DNA from: Mesorhizobium sp. M1C.F.Ca.ET.210.01.1.1
GTDB lineage: Bacteria > Pseudomonadota > Alphaproteobacteria > Rhizobiales > Rhizobiaceae
Length of the DNA stretch: 64,000 nt
NCBI RefSeq assembly: GCF_004791585.1
Contig: NZ_SRUU01000028.1
Span: forward strand, 1 to 64,000
Direction of reading: 5' to 3'
Positions 1 to 8,166 of this stretch are shown in pieces. Numbering within the stretch: the stretch's first letter is position 1; every line of letters starts with the position of its first letter. The position numbers and the translations under genes were made by a program. Below the pieces are notes generated by a model. That model made no database searches, was not told the origin of the DNA, and was given only the letters and a program-made list of their open reading frames with translations.

Positions 1-422
1 TCGGGCTCCTTGTTGAAGAAGCCCGTGATGCTCTGCCGCTGCCGAACCACCCTCAATGCGAGCGCGACGTCCGGTTCTTGACCTCTACCTCAACCGTTCG
101 CGCCCTCCCGCGCAGCGGGTTTCGTTCAGCGGCAGGACGCTGACCTCCTCGATGTTGAGCGACGCCATGGCGGACTATGCGGATTCCTGACCGTTGGTCA
201 CGTCGGTACAGGGTCGCTCTGATCAAAAAGACTCAGAATGAGCTAAGACACGAATGGCCGCACTGCGCCCAATGTGAGCCGTAGCACCGTCATCGCCTGA
301 AAGCAGACATAGCCGACAACTAGAGCCGCGGTCGTTGGTGCGTTTGAAGCGGACTTTCGCACTGGCCGAATGTTTCGCAGCAAATTTCGCGCGCCTAGAG
401 AGACTAAGCGTAACTGATTGGT
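1..422. other. Left-edge region with no convincing intact gene
   Basis: No open frame here has a recognisable product. The stretch contains copy 1 of a 68-bp direct repeat (134-201). Read on the minus strand, that repeat looks like a fragment of coding sequence interrupted by a stop. The small minus-strand frame over about 223-477 overlaps the end of the LysR gene and has no recognisable domain. Base composition looks less GC-rich than the operon that follows. I see no RNA gene or clear promoter. Confidence 0.5.
134..201. repeat. 68-bp direct repeat, copy 1
   Basis: This segment matches 7581-7648 in the same orientation at 62 of 68 positions. On the minus strand both copies can be read in one frame (VTNGQESA, then SAMASLNIEE). 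Four of the six differences are synonymous, one is Val/Ile, and one turns a CAG codon into TAG in this copy. That is the pattern expected of a decayed gene fragment. The source gene was not recognised. Confidence 0.75.
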
Positions 423-1412
423 TCAGAGGTTGGTGTCGGGATTTAGCATCATCCATTCCATCTTGGGTTCGAGCCACGGGGCAAGCTCAAGGAACCGTGG
501 CAAAGCTCTTGCTCTGACCATATTGCGGGCGAGTTCAGCAACGCGCGGCCCGAGCGTGACGAACTCCTGGCGGCGGGTGAGAAAGGTCAATTGGCGCGAA
601 AATCCCGGTCCCGGAAGCGGCATCACCTCGACGCCGTCGACAAAGGCGGCGCCCTGTAGCAGGCAGAGCGGGGTCGTGATGGCAACGCCCACGCCGGTCG
701 CCACCATGGCGACCAGCGCGTCGGACGTGTCGAATTCGAGCATGCGCGGAGGATCCAGGCCAAGCCGACGCAAATGCCGCTCGATTTGCGAGCCGCTGTG
801 CGAGCGCGCGCTAAGTCGTATCAGATGGCGGCGGGATAGAATTTCGCGCAGATCCTGGTCCCTGCAATCTGCGCCGAGATTCTTCGGCACCAGCAGCAGA
901 TAGGGCTCGCGAAACAACGGATAGCGCTCGATATCGTCCAGGCCTTCCATCGGGTCCGAGGTGACTGCCGCGTCGATTGCGTGGCGCATCAGCGCCTCGG
1001 TATGGGAATAGGCAAGGCCCGACCATGCGGTGAGCCGCAGCGCGAGTGCCCCGTCCACCAATTCCTTGACGAGGTAGGCGCCGATGGTGCCGGCAAAGGA
1101 ATCGACCAGGCCGAGCCGCAGGTCCAGCCGCTCCGGCATCGCCGCCGCGGACCGCACCGCGTCGACTGCCCGGCCGACCCGCTGGACCACCTCCTGGACC
1201 TGGGCCGCCAGCACCCTTCCCGCTTCGGTCGGGGTCAGCGGCCGGCGCTCGCGGTGCAAAAGCTTGGCGCCGATCTCCTTCTCCAGACGCCGTACGGCTT
1301 GTGATACCGCCGATTGGGTCAGGCCGAGGCGCGATCCGGCAGCGCTCATACTGCCGCTTTCAATCGCCACCGCCGCGATTTCAAGCATCCTGAGGTCGAT
1401 GCCGTCCTTCAT
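423..1412 (-). CDS. LysR-family transcriptional regulator
   Basis: A 329-residue LysR-type regulator of normal family length. An N-terminal winged helix-turn-helix (about residues 8-65, with the typical AAGSRLGLTQSAVSQAVRRLE) is followed by a periplasmic-binding-like effector domain from about residue 95. It is divergent from the amino-acid ABC transporter, aspartase and asparaginase genes and faces them across a 222-bp gap. It is therefore probably their local regulator, with an amino acid or its breakdown product as co-inducer. A dyad of T-N11-A type lies in the gap 32 bp from its start. The effector is inferred, not visible. Confidence 0.9.
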   Translation of the reverse strand: MKDGIDLRMLEIAAVAIESGSMSAAGSRLGLTQSAVSQAVRRLEKEIGAKLLHRERRPLTPTEAGRVLAAQVQEVVQRVGRAVDAVRSAAAMPERLDLRLGLVDSFAGTIGAYLVKELVDGALALRLTAWSGLAYSHTEALMRHAIDAAVTSDPMEGLDDIERYPLFREPYLLLVPKNLGADCRDQDLREILSRRHLIRLSARSHSGSQIERHLRRLGLDPPRMLEFDTSDALVAMVATGVGVAITTPLCLLQGAAFVDGVEVMPLPGPGFSRQLTFLTRRQEFVTLGPRVAELARNMVRARALPRFLELAPWLEPKMEWMMLNPDTNL

Positions 1413-1443
1413 GGGAATTCCCTTACATCAGTAATTGAGATCA

Positions 1444-1464
1444 TACTTTCCATTAAGACAAGTA
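1444..1464. promoter_or_regulatory. Candidate LysR operator (T-N11-A dyad)
   Basis: TACTT and AAGTA form an inverted repeat separated by 11 bases, the spacing of the classic LysR recognition motif. It lies in the divergent gap, close to the regulator start, where autoregulatory LysR sites usually sit. The surrounding gap is AT-richer than the genes. No strong -35/-10 pair could be fixed. Confidence 0.4.
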
Positions 1465-1634
1465 CATATGCTGAAAAACCGTTGCGGCCAACGGTCTGTG
1501 GCGTCATTCATGTCCGTGAAGGCCGCAACGGGAAGGGGCCTTCGGGAAACAGCCGACAAAAAGAAGAAAAGCGCCTGCGAAGCCATCGCTTCGCGGAGGC
1601 GAGGGATATTGAACACTCACGCACGGAGATGACG

Positions 1635-2477
1635 ATGAAAGCTTTGAAAACCTTCGCATTCGGGTTGGCCCTCGGGCTTGGCGCGGCCGTCGCGCGTGCC
1701 GAGACACTCGACTGCGGCGACGACACCTTGTGCAAGATCGAGGCGACGAAAGTGTTGAAGGTCGGCACCAAGGACGACTACAAGCCGTGGTCCTACCGGG
1801 CCGCGGACGGCAGCTTCGCCGGCATGGAAGTGGACCTTGCCAATGCGCTCGGCCAACTCCTCGGCGCCAAGGTCGAGATCGTCAAGGTCAACTCGGCCAA
1901 CCGCTTCGAATTCCTCGCCCAGGGGCAGATCGACATCATGATCGCATCGGCCACCGATACGGCCGAACGCCGCCAGGTCGTCGGCTTCGTCCATCCGAAC
2001 TACTATTCGTCTGGCTACAACATCCTGCTGCCGAAGAAAGTGAAGGCGACCAAGTGGGACGAAATGACCGGCCAGACCATCTGCGCCATTCAGGGCGCCT
2101 GGTACAACAAGCCCGCGCAGGAGAAGTTCAAGCTCGAGCTACTGGCCTTTGCCGGCACCGCGGAGGTCGAAAGCGCCTTGCAGCAGGGCCGCTGCATCGG
2201 CGTGCTGTCCGATGACAATCTGATCAATGTGCAACTCGCGGATCCGAAATGGGCGGACTATTACATGCCGCTGCCGACCCAGGATGATGCGCCATGGGGC
2301 ATTGCCGTCCGCAAGGCCGATCTCGACAAGCCATGGGGTGTGCTGGTCGCCGGCGCGATCGCCAATTGGCACCGCTCTGGCAAGCTGCTTGAGCTGGAGA
2401 AGGCCAACGGCATCGCCGAGTCCGCCTATCTGCGCAAGATGCACGAGGCGCTGAAGGATCACCTTGCCACGCAGTGA
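1635..2477 (+). CDS. Amino-acid ABC transporter, periplasmic binding protein
   Basis: A 280-residue family-3 solute-binding protein for polar amino acids. The second of two close in-frame ATGs is chosen because GGAG sits 6 bases upstream of it; the alternative ATG is at 1629. A Sec signal peptide (MKALKTFAFG to about AVARA) precedes the mature domain. The region around KVGTKDDYKPWSY and the later DIMIASATDTAERR are typical of the family. It begins an operon with two permeases, an ATPase, aspartase and asparaginase, so aspartate, asparagine or a related amino acid is the likely ligand. That specificity is inferred from context. Confidence 0.9.
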   Translation: MKALKTFAFGLALGLGAAVARAETLDCGDDTLCKIEATKVLKVGTKDDYKPWSYRAADGSFAGMEVDLANALGQLLGAKVEIVKVNSANRFEFLAQGQIDIMIASATDTAERRQVVGFVHPNYYSSGYNILLPKKVKATKWDEMTGQTICAIQGAWYNKPAQEKFKLELLAFAGTAEVESALQQGRCIGVLSDDNLINVQLADPKWADYYMPLPTQDDAPWGIAVRKADLDKPWGVLVAGAIANWHRSGKLLELEKANGIAESAYLRKMHEALKDHLATQ

Positions 2478-2593
2478 GCGAAAGGGTTTTCAGGCCGGGA
2501 ATGACGCGCCCGCGAGTCACGTCAATCTCATCGATCATGCTCTGATCGCGCCGGTTCCTCCGGGGATCGGCCACCTCATCACGGGAGTGGGCA

Positions 2594-3343
2594 ATGCTCG
2601 AACTCTTTCGTCAATTCGCGCTGGAGCTGAAGGCATCCGGCATCAACCTGACGATCCTCTACGACGCCTTCGATTTCGAGCGCTTCGTGTCGGGGCTCGC
2701 CACTACCTGCGCGCTGGTCGTCCTCTGCACGTTCTTCAGCATCCTGATCGGCGCCGCCGGTGCGACCGTGCTCGGTCTGTCCAGGGGGCCGGCGGCGATG
2801 CTGGTGTGCGCTTACGTGGCGCTCATCCGCAACACGCCGCTGCTCGTGCAGATGTATTTCTTCTACTTCGCCGTCGGCAGCCTGATGCCGGTCGGACAGA
2901 ATGCCATCGGCCTGCCGGTGCCGATGATCGGCAACTTCACCTGGGCGGTGATCGCGCTTTCGCTCTATGCAGGCGCCTTCAACGTCGAAACCTTTCGCTC
3001 CGGCATCGGTGCCGTGCACGGCTCCTACGAGGAAGCGGCGCTGGCGCTCGGCTATTCGCGCTTCAAGGCTTTCCGCTATGTCGTGGCGCCGCTGGGACTA
3101 CGCTTTTCCTTCGCCTCTTTGGCCAACAACCTGGTCGATCTCACCAAGGCGACCACCGTCGCCTATGCGATCGGCGTGGCGGAATTGCTCTACGTGTCGA
3201 ATCAGATCTGGTCGGACTCCCTCAACACCTTCGAGATGATGAACGTCATGCTGGCCATCTACCTGCTTTTGACGGGGATCGTGGTTTGGATCATCGGCCG
3301 TGCGCAGCGGGCGATGCGCCTGCCCGGTTTCGGTGTGAACTGA
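2594..3343 (+). CDS. Amino-acid ABC transporter permease
   Basis: A 249-residue inner-membrane permease of the His/Glu/Gln (HisMQ) type. Several hydrophobic helices are visible. The family EAA loop that contacts the ATPase lies around residue 145 (EEAALALGYSRFKAFRYVVAP). It lies 116 bp after the binding-protein gene, and the next permease follows after 12 bp. The two permeases would form a heterodimer importing the amino acid delivered by the binding protein at 1635-2477. Confidence 0.9.
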   Translation: MLELFRQFALELKASGINLTILYDAFDFERFVSGLATTCALVVLCTFFSILIGAAGATVLGLSRGPAAMLVCAYVALIRNTPLLVQMYFFYFAVGSLMPVGQNAIGLPVPMIGNFTWAVIALSLYAGAFNVETFRSGIGAVHGSYEEAALALGYSRFKAFRYVVAPLGLRFSFASLANNLVDLTKATTVAYAIGVAELLYVSNQIWSDSLNTFEMMNVMLAIYLLLTGIVVWIIGRAQRAMRLPGFGVN

Positions 3344-3355
3344 GCGGAGCGCACC

Positions 3356-4042
3356 ATGTCGGAAACCTCGATCTTCGCCGATGTTCTTCGATGGCTGCCC
3401 TTCGTGCTCTGGGGTTTCGGCCTCAACGTGCTGATGAGCGTGCTGGCGATCGTGCTCGGCACCGGCGCAGGCGTGTTCCTGGGCCTTGGCCAGACCTCGC
3501 ATATCCGCCTGGTCGGTGGCGTCTCCCGCCTTGCCACCCAGCTGTTCCGCAACGCACCCTGGCTGGTGCTCTTGTTCTACTGCATCTTCCTGATGCCCTA
3601 TTCGATCGTGATCTCCGGCGCGACCTACAACGTCCCGAGCTGGTTGCGCGCGACACTGGGTTTCAGCTTGCCGGTGGCGGCGAATTTTTCGGAGATCGTG
3701 CGCGGCGCGATAGGGTCCATCCCGAAGGGGCAGTGGGAGGCCGCCGAGGCGCTTGGCTATTCCAGGTCTGTCACGCTGTTCCGCATCATCCTGCCTCAGT
3801 GCATCACGCGCATGCTGCCGCCCTGGATGAACCTTTACGCGCTGCTCATCACTGCGACGCCGCTCGCCTCGATCGTCGGCGTCGAGGAAGCGCTGGCCCG
3901 CACCCAGGCGGCGGTGCAGTCCGAGGCGCAAGCCAGCTTCCTGATCCCGATGTATGCCACGCTGCTCGTGATGTTCTTTCTCTACACCTACCCGATTTCC
4001 CGCATCAGCAATGCGCTCGAGCGCCGCTTCCGAACCGTCTGA
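3356..4042 (+). CDS. Amino-acid ABC transporter permease
   Basis: A 228-residue second permease of the same importer, with several membrane helices. The EAA loop (QWEAAEALGYSRSVTLFRIILP) lies near residue 125. Spacing to the preceding permease is 12 bp and to the following ATPase 9 bp, so the three are almost certainly co-transcribed and co-translated. The substrate cannot be read from the sequence and is inferred from the downstream aspartase and asparaginase. Confidence 0.9.
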   Translation: MSETSIFADVLRWLPFVLWGFGLNVLMSVLAIVLGTGAGVFLGLGQTSHIRLVGGVSRLATQLFRNAPWLVLLFYCIFLMPYSIVISGATYNVPSWLRATLGFSLPVAANFSEIVRGAIGSIPKGQWEAAEALGYSRSVTLFRIILPQCITRMLPPWMNLYALLITATPLASIVGVEEALARTQAAVQSEAQASFLIPMYATLLVMFFLYTYPISRISNALERRFRTV

Positions 4043-4051
4043 GGAGTTCTC

Positions 4052-4801
4052 ATGCGAACCGAGATTGAAGGTCGAGACCTGGTCTCGCTCAAAGGCGTGC
4101 ACAAGGCGTTCGGAAGCTTTGAGGTGCTGCGCGGCGTCGAGCTCGGCGTCGCCAAGGGCGAGGTCGCGGCCATCATCGGCCCGTCGGGTTCCGGCAAGTC
4201 GACGATCCTCAGAACCATCAACGGCCTGACCCCGGTCGATCACGGCGTGATCCAATTGGGCGACATCACGGTCACCGATCCGAAGGTCGACAAGGTGGCG
4301 CTGCGCCATCGCGTCGGCATGGTGTTTCAGCAGTACAATCTGTTCCCGCATAAGACCGTGCTGGAAAACGTCGCCATGGCGCCGATCCAGGTTTTGAAGG
4401 AACCGCGCAAGGACGTCGAGGAGAGGGCGCGCAACCTGCTTGCCGGGATGCGCCTTACCGAAAAGGCGCTTGCCTATCCGGGCGAATTGTCGGGCGGGCA
4501 ACAGCAGCGCGTGGCGATCGCCCGTGCGCTCTGCATGCAGCCGGAAGTGATCCTCTTCGACGAGGTGACGGCGGCGCTCGATCCGGAAATGGTCAAGGAA
4601 GTGCTGAGCGCGGTGAGGAAGGTCGCCGAAGATGGCATGACCTGCATCCTGGTGACCCACGAGATGCGCTTCGCGCGCGAGGCGGCCAACCGCGTCTTCT
4701 TCACCGACAAGGGCGTGATCGTCGAACAGGGCGAGCCGAAGGCATTCTTCGCCAACCCTCAGGATCCGCGGACCAAGGAGTTCCTCGACAAGGTCCTCTG
4801 A
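4052..4801 (+). CDS. Amino-acid ABC transporter ATP-binding protein (GlnQ-like)
   Basis: A 249-residue ATPase that powers the importer. Walker A is GPSGSGKST, the Q-loop is QQYNLFPHKT, the signature is LSGGQQQRVAIARAL, and the H-loop is THEM. Walker B and D-loop read LFDEVTAALDPE. The usual proline after the catalytic Asp-Glu is valine here, and alanine replaces the usual serine, which is mildly unusual. The catalytic Glu is intact, so the protein should be active. It belongs to the operon starting at 1635. Confidence 0.93.
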   Translation: MRTEIEGRDLVSLKGVHKAFGSFEVLRGVELGVAKGEVAAIIGPSGSGKSTILRTINGLTPVDHGVIQLGDITVTDPKVDKVALRHRVGMVFQQYNLFPHKTVLENVAMAPIQVLKEPRKDVEERARNLLAGMRLTEKALAYPGELSGGQQQRVAIARALCMQPEVILFDEVTAALDPEMVKEVLSAVRKVAEDGMTCILVTHEMRFAREAANRVFFTDKGVIVEQGEPKAFFANPQDPRTKEFLDKVL

Positions 4802-4829
4802 TCGCTCCACCCAAACCAGGGAATCCAAC

Positions 4830-6320
4830 ATGAACGAGATCATGCCAGGCTCGCCAGCCAGCGATGGCGAGCGCACCGAGACGGACGCGCTTGGCAGCCG
4901 TCGCATCGACGACGCCCATTACTACGGCATCCAGACGGTTCGCGCGCACGAGAATTTCTCCATCTCGGGCAAGACGATCGCCGATGTCCCGGGCTTCGTT
5001 GCAAGCGTCATCCGCATCAAGCAGGCCGCGGCGCTGGCCAATTTGGCGGCCGGAGGCCTGCCCAAGGAAATCGCCGAGGCGATTGTCGCGGCCGGCAAGT
5101 TTTGTCTGGAAGACTTCGAGCCGTCGCAGTTCTGCGTCGACATCTATCATGGCGGCGGCGGTACCGCCGCCAACATGAACGTCAACGAGGTTCTGGCGAA
5201 CCGCGCCAACGAAGCGCTGACCGGCCATAAGGGCTACGACTGCGTCCATCCCAATACGCATGTGAACATGGGGCAGTCGACCAACGACGTCATCCCGTCG
5301 GCGATGAAGCTTGCCGTGCATGGCTTGCTGGCGCGGCTTCAGGGCTCGGGGTCGACGCTGGTCGAGGCCTTGGCCGCCAGGGAGGCCGAATTCGCCGGCG
5401 TGATAAAGCTCTCGCGCACCTGTTTCCAGGACGCGCTGCCGATCACGCTTGGCCAGCAATTGTCGGGCTACAGGCATGGCTTCCAGCGCATCCTGCGCGA
5501 GCTCGCCGCCGCGAAGGACAAATGCCTGCACCTGCCTCTCGGCGCCACTGCGATCGGCACCGAATTCGGTGCGCTGGCCGGCTACAAGGCCGAGATCTAC
5601 GCCGAGCTCCGCCGCATCACCGGGCTCGAGCTGGAACCGGACGAGAACTTCTTCGACGGATTGCAGAATGCCGACCAATGGATATCGATCTCCGGCGTGC
5701 TGAAAGCCCTGGCGCTGTCGGTGGCCAAGATGTGCGCCGATCTCAGGCTCATGTCGTCGGGCCCGCGCGCCGGCCTTTCCGAGATCACGCTGCCAGCCGT
5801 GCAGCCGGGCTCGTCGATCATGCCCGGCAAGATCAATCCGGTCATTCCCGAGATGGCTATCCAAGTCTATTTCCGCGTCCTCGGCAACGACGCTACCGTC
5901 GCCCGGGCCTGCGAGGGCGAGCTCGACCTCAATGTCTGGGAATCGATCATCCTCAACGCCGTGACCGAATCGATCGTCCTACTCGACCGCACGATCCCTT
6001 TGCTCGTTTCGAAGTGCATCGTCGGGCTCACCGCCAACGAGACCGCGTGCCGCAGGGCGGCGGAGGGGTCGCTGGCATTGTCCACGGCGATTGCGGCGGT
6101 CTTCGACTATCCGAAAGCCGGATCGGTGGCGCGTTTCGCCGCCGAGCGGGGCATGCTGGTCAAGGATGCGGCCGTCGAAATGTCGCTTCTGTCGCGGCAG
6201 GAGGCCGAAGAGCTCTTCGAGGTCTCGCTTTTCGCCGATCCTTTGCGCTATCAAACGGTGATCCAGAAATATCGCCTTCTGGCGCAACAAGGTGTGCTCG
6301 GCGGCGCCGCGACGGAATGA
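4830..6320 (+). CDS. aspA: Aspartate ammonia-lyase (aspartase)
   Basis: A 496-residue member of the aspartase/fumarase superfamily, predicted to convert aspartate to fumarate and ammonia. The substrate-binding stretch GQSTNDVIP (about residue 148) and the superfamily signature GSSIMPGKINPVIPE (about residue 329) are both present. The NPVIPE ending favours aspartase over class II fumarase, which usually has NPTQ. It sits between an amino-acid importer and an asparaginase, which supports aspartase. Together they would take asparagine to aspartate to fumarate, like the aspartase/asparaginase pair of the Rhizobium etli ans operon. Confidence 0.88.
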   Translation: MNEIMPGSPASDGERTETDALGSRRIDDAHYYGIQTVRAHENFSISGKTIADVPGFVASVIRIKQAAALANLAAGGLPKEIAEAIVAAGKFCLEDFEPSQFCVDIYHGGGGTAANMNVNEVLANRANEALTGHKGYDCVHPNTHVNMGQSTNDVIPSAMKLAVHGLLARLQGSGSTLVEALAAREAEFAGVIKLSRTCFQDALPITLGQQLSGYRHGFQRILRELAAAKDKCLHLPLGATAIGTEFGALAGYKAEIYAELRRITGLELEPDENFFDGLQNADQWISISGVLKALALSVAKMCADLRLMSSGPRAGLSEITLPAVQPGSSIMPGKINPVIPEMAIQVYFRVLGNDATVARACEGELDLNVWESIILNAVTESIVLLDRTIPLLVSKCIVGLTANETACRRAAEGSLALSTAIAAVFDYPKAGSVARFAAERGMLVKDAAVEMSLLSRQEAEELFEVSLFADPLRYQTVIQKYRLLAQQGVLGGAATE

Positions 6321-6329
6321 CCGCAGCAT

Positions 6330-7334
6330 ATGACCAAAGCAGTGCCTGAAGTGGCGTTCATCGGAACCGGCGGCACGATCGCCTCGATCGGCAAGGACGC
6401 GTTCGATGTCCTGGACTATGGAAATACCGACAACAGGCTTCACGCTGAAGAGATCATCGCGAAGCTGCCGCCACTGGACTATCTGGCGCGCGTAACGCCT
6501 GTCCGTTTCAACAATATCGAAAGCACCGCGGTCACCGCCGGCGACTGGCGGGATCTGGCGCTGCTTTGCACCAGGCTTGCCGCGGACAACCCGGAGCTCG
6601 CGGGCATTGTCATTGGTCACGGCACCGCCACGCTGGAGGAGACCGCCTACTGCCTCTCGCTGACGCTGAAACTCACGATTCCCGTGGTTTTCGTGGGGTC
6701 GCAGCGGCCGTTGAACGGCATTTCCTCGGATGCTCAGGCGAATCTGGTCGCCGCGATCAGGGTTGCGGTGTCGCCCGATTCAATCGGTCGCGGCGTCCTG
6801 GTCGTCCTGAATGACGAAGTCCATGCGGCGCGTGACGTGAGCAAACGCTCCACGTTCCGGCTGCATGCCTTCCAGTCGCCGGATTTCGGCGTGCTCGGTC
6901 AGGTCGACGGCGAGACGGTCCGGTACTATCGCCGGACCGAGCGGCGGCACACCCTGGAGAGTGAGTTTTCGATTGCCGACATCGCGGCCATGCCGCGCGT
7001 CGATGTTGCTTACAGTTATGCAGGCTCTGACGGAACAGCCATACGCGCTTTCGCGGCGGCCGGCGCCAAGGGTATCGTGCTTGCCGGCTTTGCGCCTGGC
7101 ATGGGCACGCCGGCCGAAGTCGCTGCGCTTGAAGAGGCGATCGCGACAGGCATCGTGGCCCTGCAATCGTCCAAGGTGGGAAGCGGGGCGGCACTCGACA
7201 GCGCCCGCCACCGCGCCATCGGCATATTCGCTGCCGATAACCTGTCGCCGCAGAAGGCGCGAATCTTGCTCGGTCTCGGCCTTGCAAGGACCCAGGACCA
7301 TGGCGAGTTGAAGAGGATGTTCGCGACATATTGA
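6330..7334 (+). CDS. Asparaginase family protein (type I/II fold, atypical active site)
   Basis: A 334-residue asparaginase-family enzyme that starts 9 bp after aspartase. The first catalytic threonine lies in GTGGTIAS (residues 11-18), a serine in NIES, and the catalytic lysine in RDVSK. The second motif reads HGTATLEETA instead of the usual HGTDTMEETA. The aspartate that contacts the substrate amino group in E. coli AnsB is therefore alanine here. Context points to asparagine hydrolysis feeding aspartase, but the substitution could mean altered specificity. No signal peptide is seen, so it is probably cytoplasmic. Confidence 0.8.
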   Translation: MTKAVPEVAFIGTGGTIASIGKDAFDVLDYGNTDNRLHAEEIIAKLPPLDYLARVTPVRFNNIESTAVTAGDWRDLALLCTRLAADNPELAGIVIGHGTATLEETAYCLSLTLKLTIPVVFVGSQRPLNGISSDAQANLVAAIRVAVSPDSIGRGVLVVLNDEVHAARDVSKRSTFRLHAFQSPDFGVLGQVDGETVRYYRRTERRHTLESEFSIADIAAMPRVDVAYSYAGSDGTAIRAFAAAGAKGIVLAGFAPGMGTPAEVAALEEAIATGIVALQSSKVGSGAALDSARHRAIGIFAADNLSPQKARILLGLGLARTQDHGELKRMFATY

Positions 7335-7349
7335 CTGGGGGGCGGCCGG

Positions 7350-7615
7350 GTCAAAGTGCCCGCCTCTTGAGGACGCGAAGCATCATATCGAACGACCGCT
7401 GAGCGCCCCACGGCGGCCATATAAGCTACCTTCCCCGTCTCCCGAGAGCCGACATCACTTAGTCGACGCATGATAGGTTGACTCATGTCGGTGGTAAGAA
7501 GCCCACTCAGAACCTTGGCGACCTTGGCGTCAAACCCCAGGTTTCTCTGAAGACCAGCCGGTCCGCTTCCGGCCCCAAATAGGACGCTGATCTCCTCGAT
7601 ATTGAGCGACGCCAT
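7350..7615 (-). pseudogene. Unrecognised degenerate ORF
   Basis: Starting at an ATG inside repeat copy 2, this minus-strand frame reads MASLNIEEIS and onward. It stays open across the tail of the asparaginase gene, which a real gene would not be expected to do. A change of frame near 7400 would end it naturally at a leucine/arginine-rich tail with a stop near 7350. I interpret it as a broken fragment. The family is unknown, so no function is offered. Confidence 0.3.
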
Positions 7616-7648
7616 GGCGGACTGTGCGGATTCCTGGCCGTTTGTTAC
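7581..7648. repeat. 68-bp direct repeat, copy 2
   Basis: This is the second copy of the repeat at 134-201, in the same orientation with six mismatches. Here the minus-strand reading frame is uninterrupted (CAG instead of TAG) and continues beyond the repeat on both sides. The two copies bracket the complete LysR-ABC-aspartase-asparaginase module. Confidence 0.75.
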
Positions 7649-7729
7649 ACAGACTACGACGCTTCGACCTTGAAGCGCTTCTATGATTTAACTAACTATT
7701 TGAAATAATTTACTTATTAGAAAAAATTC

Positions 7730-7819
7730 TGGCGGAGAGAGCGGGATTCGAACCCGCGTTACGGTTTCCCGTAAACACACTTTCCAGGCGTGCGCCTTCA
7801 ACCACTCGGCCACCTCTCC
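7730..7819 (-). tRNA. tRNA-Ser (anticodon GGA)
   Basis: A 90-nt class II tRNA including an encoded CCA. The acceptor stem pairs GGAGAGG with TCTCTCC (last pair G-U), followed by discriminator G, as expected for serine. The D-arm starts GGCCGAGTGG. The anticodon loop is CTGGAAA with anticodon GGA, reading UCC/UCU. There is a long variable arm, and the T-arm is GCGGGTTCGAATCCCGC. Just downstream of the 3' end is AGAATTTTTTCT, a short T-rich stretch that may end transcription. Confidence 0.96.
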
Positions 7820-7822
7820 GTC

Positions 7823-8166
7823 CTTGCATTCTCGCGCCGGCCGGTTTCGCCGCGCGGGTTGGGGAGATGCAGCTCCCTCGGGAAGTCCTTGTCGGACCAT
7901 TCGGGATGCCTTCAACCGGCGGGCAACCCATTCCCAGCACCTCTAGCCGTCCAGGCAAAACAGGCGCGGGGCTCATCTAGTCGATCCGAAGGCGAATGCC
8001 AAGCCATAATGGCGCTGCAAATGCATTTGCGGTCTGTCGCCGAGACCGCCCTGGCAGCCGCCATCCCGCCCGACCCTGCTGTGGGTTGGCGCACAGCCCT
8101 TGAGCCGGATCAATTCCTTTGCAGCTGTTCCCTTGCTATGCCGTGCTGTTCCCGGGACAAGGTTGA
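7823..8166. other. Intergenic region, nothing recognised
   Basis: About 345 bases between the tRNA and the metallophosphoesterase gene. I find no frame with a recognisable product, no strong hairpin followed by a T-run, and no convincing sigma-70 promoter. It presumably holds the promoters for both flanking genes. Confidence 0.5.

Larger units (their letters stand above)
7335..7729. other. Gene-poor stretch with degenerate minus-strand coding remnant
   Basis: About 395 bases between asparaginase and tRNA-Ser. The minus strand is open from about 7690 through 7350 and beyond, and contains repeat copy 2. A second frame near 7350-7400 reads like a plausible C-terminus (FDMMLRVLKRR then stop). 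This suggests one frameshifted, decayed gene rather than the long frame that runs on into asparaginase. The stretch next to the tRNA (about 7683-7729) is strongly AT-rich. No product was recognised. Confidence 0.4.

Noticed and set aside
223..477. 84-codon minus-strand frame at the left edge
   Set aside because: It overlaps the 3' end of the LysR gene, with no domain and no clear ribosome site.
3098..4906. 602-residue minus-strand open frame
   Set aside because: Antisense to the amino-acid ABC permease and ATPase genes, with no domain of its own.
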